In this document: in pieces, positions 42,101 through 50,558 of the stretch
Layout: every line of letters starts with the position of its first letter
Position numbering within the stretch: the stretch's first letter is position 1
Assembly (NCBI GenBank): GCA_013396635.1
Contig: WBMW01004965.1
Coordinates: 599,295 to 663,294, forward strand
Direction: 5' to 3'
Length of the DNA stretch: 64,000 nucleotides
Source: Penelope pileata
Lineage: Eukaryota > Chordata > Aves > Galliformes > Cracidae
Notes under the pieces: model-generated
The model's database searches: none
Told to the model about the DNA's origin: nothing
Seen by the model: the letters and a program-made list of their open reading frames with translations, nothing else
Translations under genes and position numbers: made by a program

Positions 42101-45100
42101 AAGGGAAGAAAGTCATGGAAAAATTTCAGAATAACTATTTCAAGTTGCAACTATTTCAGCTGTGCTCTGTGGTATAACCTCAGTTGGAAGCATCTGGAGT
42201 AGAAATTGGTACTGTTTCCCTCACTCACACCCAGTGCCTGGTGCTACCAATGCCTCATTTTTACAGGGTCTCTCAGCACCATTGCTTCCGAGACAGTACA
42301 CAACATACAAAGACACAGACATGCAGCAGTCTTACTAGAATGAAGGTCATCTCAAAATCTCTAGATAAATCCTAATTACTAAATAATTTTAGAAATCACT
42401 TAAAAAAATTAAGACAATCAGAAGTTAAGCACTTAATAAATTCATAATCTTTTTATCAAGATTACAGTTCCCAGTAAGACAACAGGAGATTTTACTAACT
42501 GCTAAATTTCAATTTGACTTAACACATCTGCTTTTTCATGATCTTTGCCCTTCCTGTCTTTAAAAGTTTGTGCACACAGCTATAGATTATCTGTTTAATA
42601 GATTTAACTAGACTACTATTTACCAAACTCATCAATTTTAGATATTGAACAAAACTCCAGTTCCCACGTCTCCCTGTATTTTACGTCCTTTCAGCCACAA
42701 ATACCACTAAACTTGTCCATCAACACTTTTAAGTTAGGAGTTTTATCTGCCTTCCAGTACATTGGTTTCTATGCCTGTCCCCAGGTGCCTACACCCTGCA
42801 GCACTCCTCTTCTGACCATACCTTCAGTTCCCTATGTCTGCTGGCACCCAGAAGACACAGTGCTCAGTTACTCTGCTGGGGGTAAAAGTGATTCCAAATG
42901 GCACTCAGCTGCTGGACAGGCTGCATTCACAAGTTTTTTTTTTACTTATGAATTACGCAGGCTTGTTAAAATCTCACAGTTTAGAGGAGTATTCCAAATA
43001 CTACTACTACCTACAAAGGTTTTTTTGCCTTTTCAAACTAGGAAGAAAGCATCTTTAAGGATCAAAATTTCTAATTACTATGAGGACTGTGTAGAACATT
43101 AGACTCTTTCTGGCTATGGTCTTCATCTACAGAAACACATGCTTTATAAAGAACTTTCATCCACTTGGGGGAGAAAAAACACACCAACACTGAGAATCCA
43201 CACGAATGATTGGCATAGTTTTTCTGGTTTTATTTGTTTGTTTTTAAAGCAGGTCTCTCTCTGACATAATATAAAGTTAAAAAAAAAAAAACTTCAGGTT
43301 ATTGGGTATGGAAGAAGTAGGTTGCTAATGGCATTTTGGAAAGCTAGACATTTTAGAAATTTACTTAATCTTGAACAACAAACTCATGTTATCACAGATT
43401 TTAGTTATTTCAAGTTAGGAGCAAAAGCAATTAAATATATGCATTAATAGCATAGATCACAAAACCTTATCACATTCTTTTACCCATATCCAAGAGATTA
43501 ATATCTCTCAGTCTGGGTTTTAAGTTTGGCAAGTAATTTAACACAGTGGAAAATCATTTTTTCAAGCATTAGAATATCAGATTCATCTGCGAATGGGTGA
43601 ACATCCCTTCTTTTAGCCTGTAGCTTCAGGGAAATGCTGCAAAAAGCCACATGCTGCACACAGAAAAATATCTGGGGAGAGTCACAGGGAATAGAGTATG
43701 AATATCTAGTTTATGCATGCATTTTATCTTCTTTTCATTAGATGAAAAATAGCTGCCAGTTGGCACCCACACATTATTCACAGTCTCTTCTACAAACTAG
43801 AGGGTTCCTGAGCATTGTCAGTACCTTACAGAAAAGTTACTGTAAGGTAACTTTACAGAAAAGTTTTGAAAGCAGAACCTAACCTCTGCCACACCTGCTC
43901 AATCTCTCACTCATTCTGAACGTATTTCAAGGCATATTTTCTAATTGACTCTGTCTAAATCCTTCATCTTGGCAGTGAGAATTTCTTCACAATGTTTGTA
44001 TATCTAAGGGACTTTTAAGTTGGTTAATGGTTACTTGGTTAACGGTTTCCCTTTACAAAAAATAGTCCTTTGTATGAATAACTGCAGGACTGACAGTTCT
44101 ACAACCCCCAGCCATATAATTTGCAGCTGAGATACGTACATTTGGAGGAGGAAAAAAGAAAGAATAAGTAAAACACAGCTCAGATTGAGAAACAAAAGGT
44201 GTTAAACTGAACCTTGGGAGTATTTATAATAGCAACAAATCCGTCAGAAACAAATCTTTAACAGCTCCCTCCTTCATTTGCTAGGACAGAGCCTGATAAA
44301 GCACAGAAATGCTACTGTAGCCCCTGTGGGCTTATTTTAACTAAATCTTAGGAATGCAACACATAAACACTAGACTTCCATATTACACTGTTACAACATG
44401 CATTTGAGCAACTGGACAAAAGCCACATTTTCACAGAAACATCTTATAAGGATAAACATTATGCTCAGGTGTTTTTTGTTGCTGTTTTTTTTTTTGCTCC
44501 CTCTCCCCTCTTTTTTAAATAATTTCCTCACATAAATCACGCTCTCAAAATTCAAGAGGTGACTGATAAAATGCAAACAACTGCAAATTTAGTTGCCTTT
44601 TTAAACCATACCAATGAGCCCTATTTATCTATTTGATGCTCAGCTTAACTTACACTGCATTTTTATATTAGAAAGTCATGACCATGAATGGCAGGTCTAT
44701 TTCCTTTGAAAGCACCAGTATTATTTATTTATTATTATTTATTGCAAGTATCTTTCTAATAGCTCTCTTCTCTGTTCAGAATTATCTGAAGTTCTTGAAC
44801 CGAGTGCAACTACAAGACAAGTAAAAATAGTATTAGCTGACTTACATGCTAACAAATGTGCATTTCCTATCACGACTATTGGCATCAAGAAATTGCTTTG
44901 TAGTGCAGTGTTGACTCAAAGTTATTGTGCTACGTGCTGTAAAACACAGGCTATGGCAATTTACATTGTATTTCCACTAAAAAACAATTTTTAGTATTTC
45001 AGTTAAAGAATAGCTTTCAAACCATAAAAAAGGGAAAAGTAACAAAAGAAAATTAAATGAGACAATAAGGTTATCAGAATTGCCATCACTTAAAAGAACA

Positions 45101-48100
45101 TAAAATTATGTTGGATTTTCTACCTAACTGAGAAGCAGTTACATGAATATTCGTAGCAAAGAATAAGAACAGTACAGCCCTTGTTTAAGTTTCTGCTGCC
45201 CTCTTGTGACCTCCAAGAGGAAGTTTGCTACAGCAAATAAGTCACCTAAACCTATAATAAAAATTCAGATTTAATTTCATTTTAGAAGAGAATACCATAG
45301 AAAAAATTTCTATGTTAGTTGCTTATGAGAGCTGATAGCAACAACTTGTCAAAAGGAAAACAAGGAGAGAAAAACTGGAACATAAGAGGCACTTTTGAAC
45401 ATTTTTCATGTTGCTGTAACAAAAAAGTACAAATGCCAGCACATATTAAGTCCATTGTAGAGTGGCTTACGTTTTTCCAGGAGAGTCTTTCAACCAGAAC
45501 AGATCATCACTTGTGATTCCATACTCCAGTGCACCTGCAATCTGTGAACACACAGGAAAGATACTGAATCTGCAATGTAAGTGTTGGCAGCAAAGAAAGC
45601 AAATGCCACCTTGGACTGTATTAGCAGATGTGCAGATCAAGAGGAGCAATTATTCTCTTTTACTTAGCACTAGTTAAACCACATAGAGAACAGTGGGTCC
45701 AGTTTTGGTCCTATCAATACAATAAAAGGCTTGATAAACTGACCCAAGTTCAGTAGAGGACCGCAAAGATGGTCAGTGGGCTGAAGCACTCTGACAATGA
45801 GGAGGGGCTGAGGGAAATGGGGTTGTTCAGCCTGAAGAAAAGAAGGCTTTGGTTTAGAGATGGGACTCAGTAGGCCAGGCTGACCATTGAACTTGATCTT
45901 GAAGATCTTTTCCAGCCCAGGTGACTCCATGATTCAATGAATATTAACATAAATTAACATAAATTGATGAAAATTGTTTTCAGTGGAAGTGTTTTTCTGA
46001 AATCCATGTTCCTTGTGCAAAAAAATGTTCCACACTCAACACAAGTACTGAAATCTCTCACATGTTGCTTTGTTTTACATCCTTTATCCTCTAAACATTC
46101 ATTATTATCTGAGACAAAGACTGTAAAATCAGTGGAGCTGTCAAATGGCAAGGGTAACTTACATGTGTAGGATATTTTGGTCTTCCTCCAGTAGCAATTA
46201 CAATTCTTTCTGCAGTAAGAATAGTCTACAAGGACAAATACAAAATCAAGCATTTGAAATCCTTTTATCTGTCTTTAGATCTTAGCTATGTACAAATGGG
46301 TGATACATGAGAAAGCTGGCACTGCTATCTACTATTTACCTGACATAATAACCAGCAACACATGAAAAAAGAGACTGGAGGTAAAACAAATTAATACAGG
46401 CAGAAGGCTTCTCCTACGCATTCTCTGCCACCTCACAACTGTTCATTCCTATACTGTACGAGATTCTGATTGGAAATAACAGTTGTGCACAAATGGTAGC
46501 TTATTAAAATCAGTTTAGCTTATGACGAAACACAGAGAGATCACAGAAAGTGACTTCAGTCTCTAAGGCCTAGAGTTAAGGTATCTTGAAAGGGGCATGG
46601 TTTTAGATAATGCTAGGCATTTTCCCCCAAAAAATTTTGTTCTCTCAGACTGCTATTAACCAGTAACATCATACAACTGCTCTTACAAAAGCATTATAAA
46701 TGCAAGTTCAGTCTTTTGTTAAATACGCAGAAATAGTTACTATTTTGTGACCTATCTTTTTAAAGTCAAATTCAGTGCATTCAGTATAATTGTTTCCCAC
46801 ACACAGTTTTGTATTAGAAAACTACGTGCCTTGACAGTTTATCTGAAACATCTCAGACTGATTTAATGCCCAGAGCAGTAAGCAGATGTTGAACACATGA
46901 AGATCTGAAATGCTTGTAGTGAACAACACTGCAGAAATCAGTACAGTAGCTCACCTCTTTACCTCCTTTTGCTAAACCACGGACTGTATGGGGATCTGAA
47001 AAACTCCCTTTCATGTTGAAATACTTCACCTTCCTGTTTGGGAGAAAACAATGATATAAATACACATTCAATGAAGGAGAATAGGGATGCAATACAGACA
47101 GCTATTTTTTTCCCCCATTTGAAGTGCTAAAAAAACGGCTATCAAGCATAGAAAAGTAAAAGGAAGGAAGCATCTCTGTCATCAGATTGTTTGCAGCTCT
47201 GCCACACAATTTGTCACTTAATTCTTGTGTCACAGTTCATTCCTCTATACAGCAAAGCATCTAATGCTCTGGTATGCTTTGGTATCAGGTTATTGACCTC
47301 TTCAAATGATACATGTTCCACTACCTGTAGCATTACTATTTAGAACATTACTAATAGAATGCTCCTTTGATAGCATACAAAAGTGACTCAGCAGTAGGGG
47401 TAAGACTAGTACCTGTTAAATTAATATTGATGCTCTATAAAAGGAACCACACACTGAAAAACTTGGAATAATTTCTGCACTGAAAGCAAAAAATTCAACT
47501 GCTTTAGTATAGTGTTATCTGTGGGTTTGTAAGTATGGCACATAAGTTTTGGTGGACAAGATTGAAATTAACTTGACAAAAGCTAACTGCATAATACTAA
47601 TGCAAAACCTCTCCAGATTAGAGAGAACATTCCCCTATCACTATGCTGTTAGAAAGTCTTCATCTGTGGTCACTTTCAACCACTATTTTCCAGAAAAGAA
47701 AAAGAAGGCAAAAAGCTACCTCACTTATGTTGGCAAGGGCATCTACAGTCCTGAGCAGAAAGGACTTAAATACTAGTTCCAACAAGAAATTCAAAATGCA
47801 ATTCATCAATTCTACAAGGAGAAGAGCTCCTTGATTACAGGAGGAAAGATGAACTTCAAAGTCTTATTTACTTGTCTTGTAGCTGCACTCTGTGTCCCCA
47901 GTTCAAGGATTTCACGTAATTCTGAACAGCTTGTGCCATCACAGACCTATCACAAAACAAGAAATTGAACATGAAATCATCATATTACAAATTCAGACAA
48001 TACCATTCAGATATACAGGTATCTGCTAGAAATTATGAAAGTTCTACAATACTTTCTGTTATGAAAGTAAAGTCTAAACGAACAAAATAGTTGCCCTCAT

Positions 48101-50558
48101 AAACTGGTAATTACAGTTACATCTTTTAAACTAGGGGTAGTCTAAAAAGCTTCATGCAAAATTCAGTTTGCATGACTAAATAAACATCAACAGGTACATT
48201 TTCTTACACATTTGCAGAATGTAGGAGTGGACAGGGGCAATATTCTTTACCAGTTATGATGAACAGGGTGTGCTATATTCCAGCCATAGTGCTGGGCATC
48301 TTTAAGGGCACCTCCTAAAAGGGCAGCCTGATGCATAAGCTTTTTAGGAATGCAGCCAACGTTCACACAAGTTCCACCAAGTCCCCATTTGGTTCCTAAA
48401 AAAAAAGCGTAAGCATATCAAGTTATTTTAACTTAATGTAACTGAGTTATTTAGAGAATTAGTTTATTCATGTAATTAATTTTAAAAATTTTGAAATAAC
48501 ACACAACTTACTATCTTTTACTACAAACAAAGCATGCAGCTTGGCTTAGGCCACTTTGTTGCCTGCATCAACATTCTCAAGCAGGCCACAGCTTCGTACA
48601 CATTTCCACATATAATCATAAGTATTTCTCTTTCATACCTCGTGGAGAAGGTTCCACATAATCCAAAACAGCCACTTTCCTTCCAAACTGAGCAGCTTTA
48701 AACAAAAAGCAAGAAAACACATTTAGAGGAAGGAGAAATACAAAGACCTAAACGTATTTAGTAGCACGAGTACAGAATAAGAGTACAGGAAATGACGGTG
48801 GTCTAATTCAAGACACTAGACTAAGAGCCCAGGCTGCCCATGTGGTCTGGAGATCCTCCATAATGCACTTAATAACCCAGACTAGGGCCTCCAGCTTTCA
48901 CCAACCCCCAAAACACAATAATTTGATGACAAATTAGATGTTTAAGAACCTTGTGGGTTATTGAACACATCACACAGGGATAATACATTACAAAGGGGAG
49001 AAGGTTCTCTGTAGAAGTTAAAGGAACAAGTCTTGGAAACAGTGTGAAAGGACCATTGTTTTAACTGATAAATAAATCTGAGTATAATAAAAATATGGTG
49101 TCTATAGAATCACTCGGAACAGTGAAATAAACATTTTTTAAACTTACTGGTGACAATAGAAGAAATGTATTTTTAAAGAAAGCCAAACAAAATCACCACA
49201 CCTCAGGGTGTGAATTAATCTGCAGTTAACTTGATGGAGATGAGTTAATGATTAATGTGCAGGGCCCATGCACAGTATACTACATTTCTTAGTAATCTTC
49301 AATGTTTTCAGTGTCACTTTCCTTAGCTTCCATATACACCACCTAAGCTAACACAATACCTTTATTATCTAAATCTACCAACCTTCTTTTGCACAAGCAA
49401 GGCCTCCAGATCCACCACCAATTACCAGCAGATCATATTCATTCTTTCCTGTGGAAATNGGATACGTTAAAGGCAAATATAAAAAGGTACACTATTTTTT
49501 AAAACTGAATGTTGCTGATTTGGGTTTCCTTTACTTTACTGAAGTGTTGTGTTTCTTCAGAGTCCCAAAGCACTCTCCAAAAAAACACTAAACTATCTGG
49601 TTTTGTGAATGAAACACAGGAAATAAAGCAATCCAAAAGAAGTGAAAAATAACTAAATTTTATGCAATGTCCTCAGAAGCTCTTCCTGCAAGCTGAGACA
49701 GTTGCGGGTGGAATCCGGTATGGGTTTTCCGTCCCTGCGTTACAGCAGGCATTCCCACACACACATTTTTTAGCAGTCACCTTATCAGCCTCCCAAAGCG
49801 GCAGCTGCCATACAGGCTCGCAGAAGCGTGCTGGGGCAGTCGGGGAAAGCTGGCCCCTTCTGCTGCCTCAGTCTCCCCACACACAGCCCTGCACACTCTC
49901 ACAGAGCTCTGAAGTGGCAGGGGACATCCATCCAAAGGTGAGCAATGTTTTTTAGTGAGGACGGGAGGGCTTTCTAAGAGCAGCCAGTGGCTCTGGGAAG
50001 GCGGCCGAGGCTGCAGCAACCCCACAGCCCCTCAGCCACCGTGCTGCCCGCAGGGTGGGGGCTTTTCTAAGCTGTTCTGTGTGGGCAGTCAGGCTGGGAA
50101 GACTGACACTCTGTTATCACGCTGGGACCTCTCTCCAGAAAGCTGGAGGCCTTGCATGCCTCCACCTGCGGCCCTTTCCTCCAGAAAGGCCGGGGCCAGG
50201 GCAGCTCTGAGAGCCGCTGCAGGGAGGCAGCCCGCCGCCCTTCCCGCCCGGCCGCGGAGGGGACAGCGGCGCCTCAGGGAGGGGTGCGGCGGCCCTCACT
50301 CTCCACAGCGGTGCCTCAGGTAAGGCGCCCGCAGGCCTCTCCCCGTGTGCGGGTCGTAGCAAAAGGTTCGGGAGACTCTCCCGAGCGGGTCTGGGCGGCA
50401 GGAGGAAAGGGCAGCCCGCCTCCTGCGAGGAAACGCGGAGGTGCGGCCGCCGCCCGGCCCGAACCCAGCGGGCACCGCGTACCTGAGAGGGCTCGCGCCG
50501 TACGGCACAGCCCCGACACCGCCAGGAGACGCTCCCGCCTCCGCCACAGCGCCGCCAT
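21029..50558 (-). CDS. TXNRD2: Thioredoxin reductase 2, mitochondrial (selenoprotein), 17 coding exons
   Basis: The enzyme is a mitochondrial flavoprotein that uses NADPH to reduce thioredoxin-2 through FAD, an N-terminal Cys pair and a C-terminal Cys-Sec pair. Coding exons on the minus strand, 5' to 3': 50483-50558, 49383-49448, 48639-48695, 48251-48395, 47872-47946, 46955-47033, 46163-46225, 45471-45541, 41799-41818, 41337-41428, 39656-39830, 30926-31062, 26162-26257, 25858-25950, 25266-25337, 23448-23545, 21029-21158. The sum is 1545 nt, giving 514 residues plus TAA. Visible landmarks are an Arg-rich presequence (1-25), the FAD motif VIGGGSGG (34-41), the redox motif CVNVGC (76-81), the NADPH-site motif VVGASY (213-218), a second FAD motif IYAIGD (344-349), the catalytic pair His487/Glu492 and the C-terminus GCUG (511-514). 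The phrases VKYFN, GITSDD and VTGCUG identify the TXNRD2 paralog rather than TXNRD1 or TXNRD3. The length is close to the mammalian protein (about 520 residues). No frame damage is seen. Confidence 0.96.
21035..21037 (-). other. TXNRD2: In-frame TGA read as selenocysteine
   Basis: The codon TGA stands between TGC and GGT-TAA, giving the C-terminal Gly-Cys-Sec-Gly that defines animal high-Mr thioredoxin reductases. Recoding is inferred from family knowledge and from the exact placement two codons before the TAA. Confidence 0.93.
22444..22550 (-). mobile_element. CR1 LINE fragment in TXNRD2 intron 16
   Basis: AGAATCATCAAGGTTGGAAA followed by AGACCTCTAAGATCATC and CCCACTAAACCATGTCCCT is the reverse complement of an avian CR1 3' region. 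The element is therefore in the same orientation as TXNRD2. Similarity ends near 22550. Confidence 0.92.
23448..23545 (-). CDS. TXNRD2: TXNRD2 exon 16
   Basis: Residues 440-471 plus two bases. It includes ILGLHFIGPNAGEVIQGFAL of the interface domain. Residue 464 is Ile (codon ATT), where the mammalian TrxRs I know have Thr in GEVTQGF. The acceptor is TTTTCAG and the donor is CAA/GTAAGT. Confidence 0.96.
25266..25337 (-). CDS. TXNRD2: TXNRD2 exon 15
   Basis: Twenty-four codons, residues 416-439: VYHAYYKPLEFTVAERDATQ then CYIK. It matches the TXNRD2 VYHAHYKPLEFTVA segment of mammals. The acceptor is CTACCAG and the donor is AAA/GTGAGT. Confidence 0.96.
25573..25591. repeat. 8-bp hairpin with 3-nt loop (intron 14)
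   Basis: TATATTGC-TGT-GCAATATA is a perfect stem. Confidence 0.85.
25680..25722 (+). repeat. TA microsatellite followed by TTTA repeats (intron 14)
   Basis: A (TA) tract, a short GTATATATTA interruption, then four to five TTTA units. Confidence 0.9.
25858..25950 (-). CDS. TXNRD2: TXNRD2 exon 14: start of the interface domain
   Basis: Thirty-one codons, residues 385-415, opening VPTTVFTPLEYGCVGLSEEK. This is the invariant start of the dimer-interface domain in glutathione reductase-like enzymes. The acceptor is AAGCAG and the donor is GAG/GTATGA. Confidence 0.97.
26162..26257 (-). CDS. TXNRD2: TXNRD2 exon 13
   Basis: Thirty-two whole codons, residues 353-384, opening GRPELTPTAIAAGKLLARRL and ending LMDYDN. 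ELTP followed by an AIxAGxLL helix is the FAD-contacting helix of the family. The acceptor is TTTCTCAG and the donor is AAT/GTGAGT. Confidence 0.96.
29195..29300 (+). repeat. MIR/CORE-SINE-like relic in TXNRD2 intron 12
   Basis: GGAAATGACTTGCCCAAAAT and AACACAGCAGACTGGCAGC recall the SINE core phrase for 'acttgcccaaggtcacacag'. The match is diverged. Confidence 0.45.
29535..29551 (+). repeat. Poly(A) run of 17 (intron 12)
   Basis: A pure A run with no recognisable retroposon body before it. Confidence 0.85.
30926..31062 (-). CDS. TXNRD2: TXNRD2 exon 12: second FAD motif
   Basis: Residues 307-352. It begins GRAPDVETLNLETVGVKTNS and ends with ATSVPHIYAIGDITE. The Asp of IYAIGD (Asp349) is the residue that contacts the ribityl/phosphate part of FAD in the family. 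The acceptor is TTCTTAAG and the donor is GAG/GTACTG. It follows the largest intron of the gene (8.6 kb). Confidence 0.96.
31063..39655 (-). other. TXNRD2: TXNRD2 intron 11, the largest
   Basis: 8593 bp, unusually poor in recognisable repeats apart from the TA/CA microsatellite. Frames of 100-121 codons at 32455-32820, 33705-34016 and 34666-34980 show no known domain, so I do not call genes. Confidence 0.8.
35978..36017 (+). repeat. Compound TA/CA microsatellite (intron 11)
   Basis: Alternating purine-pyrimidine tract of mixed TATA and CACA units over 40 nt. It is a likely length polymorphism. Confidence 0.9.
39656..39830 (-). CDS. TXNRD2: TXNRD2 exon 11: end of the NADPH domain
   Basis: Residues 249-306 plus one base. 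It starts QMASLVTEYMESYGTKFLKK and ends FDTVMWAV, with the split Gly codon completed by exon 12. It is the longest coding exon here (175 nt). It aligns residue-for-residue in length with the mammalian TXNRD2 segment. The acceptor is CTCAACAG and the donor is GTAG/GTAAAC. Confidence 0.96.
39831..41798 (-). other. TXNRD2: TXNRD2 introns 9 and 10 (around exon 10)
   Basis: Introns of 370 bp (41429-41798) and 1506 bp (39831-41336). No repeat family or further exon was recognised. Confidence 0.8.
41337..41428 (-). CDS. TXNRD2: TXNRD2 exon 10: NADPH domain
   Basis: Residues 218-248. It encodes VSLECAGFLTGIGLDATVIM and then RSIPLRGFDQ. In this family the Arg residues after the second beta strand contact the 2'-phosphate of NADPH. 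The acceptor is TTACCAG and the donor is CAG/GTCAGT. Confidence 0.97.
41799..41818 (-). CDS. TXNRD2: TXNRD2 exon 9: 20-nt microexon of the NADPH-binding motif
   Basis: The exon reads G TTG GTT GTT GGA GCC AGT T, between the acceptor TGTAACAG and the donor GTATCC. It joins exon 8 (..AC) and exon 10 (AT..) to give T-LVVGAS-Y, the start of the GASYVSLE nucleotide-binding motif (residues 211-218). Without it exons 8 and 10 do not join in frame and the NADPH motif is lost. It is too short for ordinary ORF-based gene finders. Confidence 0.93.
43822..43865. repeat. 10-bp perfect inverted repeat overlapping a 13-bp direct repeat (intron 8)
   Basis: TACCTTACAG (43822-43831) and CTGTAAGGTA (43840-43849) are exact reverse complements around an 8-nt loop. 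TTACAGAAAAGTT occurs at 43826-43838 and again at 43853-43865. This looks like a local duplication that generated a hairpin. Confidence 0.9.
45193..45210 (+). promoter_or_regulatory. CTCF-like motif in TXNRD2 intron 8
   Basis: CTGCTGCCCTCTTGTGAC resembles the CTCF core in its CTGCCCTCTTGTGG spelling, with one deviation near the end. Motif match by eye only. Confidence 0.35.
45471..45541 (-). CDS. TXNRD2: TXNRD2 exon 8
   Basis: Residues 188-210 plus two bases. It encodes GALEYGITSDDLFWLKDSPG, the start of the NADPH domain. The first acceptor (TTCACAG before ATTGCAGG) is the right one. A second AG seven bases later would shift the frame. The donor AAC/GTAAGC leaves a split Thr codon that can only be completed by the 20-nt exon that follows. 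Confidence 0.95.
45675..45942 (+). mobile_element. CR1 LINE fragment with internal deletion, TXNRD2 intron 7
   Basis: The left part resembles the CR1 ORF2 end region (GTCCAGTTTTGG, GAGGAGGGGCTGAGGGAAAT, GTTCAGCCTGAAGAAAAG). It then jumps to the 3' end (TTGAAGATCTTTTCCAGCCC ... CCATGATTCAATGA). Several hundred bases of the usual middle are missing. The element is antisense to TXNRD2. Confidence 0.88.
46163..46225 (-). CDS. TXNRD2: TXNRD2 exon 7
   Basis: Twenty-one whole codons, residues 167-187. It includes ERIVIATGGRPKYPTH, the ATGGRP turn that closes the first FAD-binding segment in this oxidoreductase family. The acceptor is CCTTGTAG and the donor is CAT/GTAAGT. Confidence 0.96.
46955..47033 (-). 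CDS. TXNRD2: TXNRD2 exon 6
   Basis: Residues 140-166. It encodes KVKYFNMKGSFSDPHTVRGL followed by AKGGKE. VKYFN and the phrase around HTVRGLAKGGKE are specific to TXNRD2 and distinguish it from TXNRD1 and TXNRD3. The acceptor is CCAAACAG and the donor is GAG/GTGAGC. The exon ends in phase 0. Confidence 0.97.
47872..47946 (-). CDS. TXNRD2: TXNRD2 exon 5
   Basis: Residues 115-139 plus two bases. It encodes MAQAVQNYVKSLNWGHRVQL, the helix after the redox motif that is strongly conserved in animal TrxRs. The acceptor is GTGATAG and the donor is CAA/GTAAAT. The split AA/G codon joins in frame to exon 6. Confidence 0.96.
48251..48395 (-). CDS. TXNRD2: TXNRD2 exon 4: N-terminal redox disulfide CVNVGC
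   Basis: Residues 67-114 plus two bases. It contains KWGLGGTCVNVGCIPKKLMH, the class signature of the high-Mr TrxR/glutathione reductase family. Cys76 and Cys81 form the dithiol next to the flavin, which passes electrons to the C-terminal Cys-Sec pair of the partner subunit. The acceptor is TTTTTTAG and the donor is CTG/GTAAAG. Confidence 0.97.
48639..48695 (-). CDS. TXNRD2: TXNRD2 exon 3
   Basis: Residues 48-66 plus one base. It encodes AQFGRKVAVLDYVEPSPR, continuing the FAD domain (strand beta-2 and the YVEPSP loop found in animal TrxRs). It is flanked by the acceptor TTAAAG and the donor GAG/GTATGA. Phases match exons 2 and 4. Confidence 0.96.
49383..49448 (-). CDS. TXNRD2: TXNRD2 exon 2: FAD-binding motif
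   Basis: Residues 26-47 plus one base. It encodes EYDLLVIGGGSGGLACAKE, with the Rossmann GxGxxG-type motif that binds the ADP part of FAD. The acceptor is TTCCACAG and the donor is GAAG/GTTGGT. The acceptor tract contains the window's single ambiguous base (49459). Confidence 0.96.
49449..50482 (-). other. TXNRD2: TXNRD2 intron 1
   Basis: 1034 bp. Its 5' half is part of the CpG island and carries the plus-strand donor at 50320. It also contains the single N of the window (49459). The long GC-rich frames on both strands here (for example 50152-50622 plus) are products of base composition. Confidence 0.85.
50160..50319 (+). other. Candidate plus-strand 5' non-coding exon end inside TXNRD2 intron 1
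   Basis: GTGCCTCAG/GTAAGG at 50311-50325 is a near-perfect plus-strand splice donor within the CpG island. It would end an exon that lies antisense to TXNRD2 intron 1. The exon start is unknown and the left border given is arbitrary. The expected owner by mammalian synteny is COMT, or an antisense lncRNA. This is an inference from one splice motif and position. Confidence 0.3.
50483..50558 (-). CDS. TXNRD2: TXNRD2 exon 1: start codon and mitochondrial presequence
   Basis: The ATG at 50558-50556 has A at -3 and G at +4, a strong start context. It opens MAALWRRRERLLAVSGLCRT, an Arg-rich, nearly acid-free stretch typical of a mitochondrial targeting peptide. The exon carries residues 1-25 plus one base and ends CTCAG before the donor GTACGC. 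The start codon sits in ATGGCGGC, a YY1-like motif common at housekeeping starts. The frame stays open upstream to 50822, so the N-terminus is chosen from the Kozak context and the presequence, not from an upstream stop. Confidence 0.88.

Larger units (their letters stand above)
41819..45470 (-). other. TXNRD2: TXNRD2 intron 8
   Basis: 3652 bp, holding the hairpin/direct-repeat at 43822 and the CTCF-like motif at 45193. No exon was seen. A 129-codon plus-strand frame at 42713-43102 has no recognisable motif. Confidence 0.8.
45542..49382 (-). other. TXNRD2: TXNRD2 introns 2 to 7
   Basis: Six short introns (687, 243, 304, 838, 729 and 621 bp). The only mobile element is the CR1 piece in intron 7. 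Nothing gene-like was seen in them. Confidence 0.85.

Noticed and set aside
48820..48900. Possible degenerate CR1 segment (AGGCTGCCCATGTGG, CTGGAGATCCTCC)
   Set aside because: It vaguely recalls the CR1 middle region, but the match is too short and broken to support.
21029..50558. Assignment of the gene to TXNRD1 or TXNRD3
   Set aside because: There is no N-terminal glutaredoxin domain, a mitochondrial presequence is present, and several paralog-specific phrases (VKYFN, GITSDDLFWLKDSPGK, VTGCUG) match TXNRD2.
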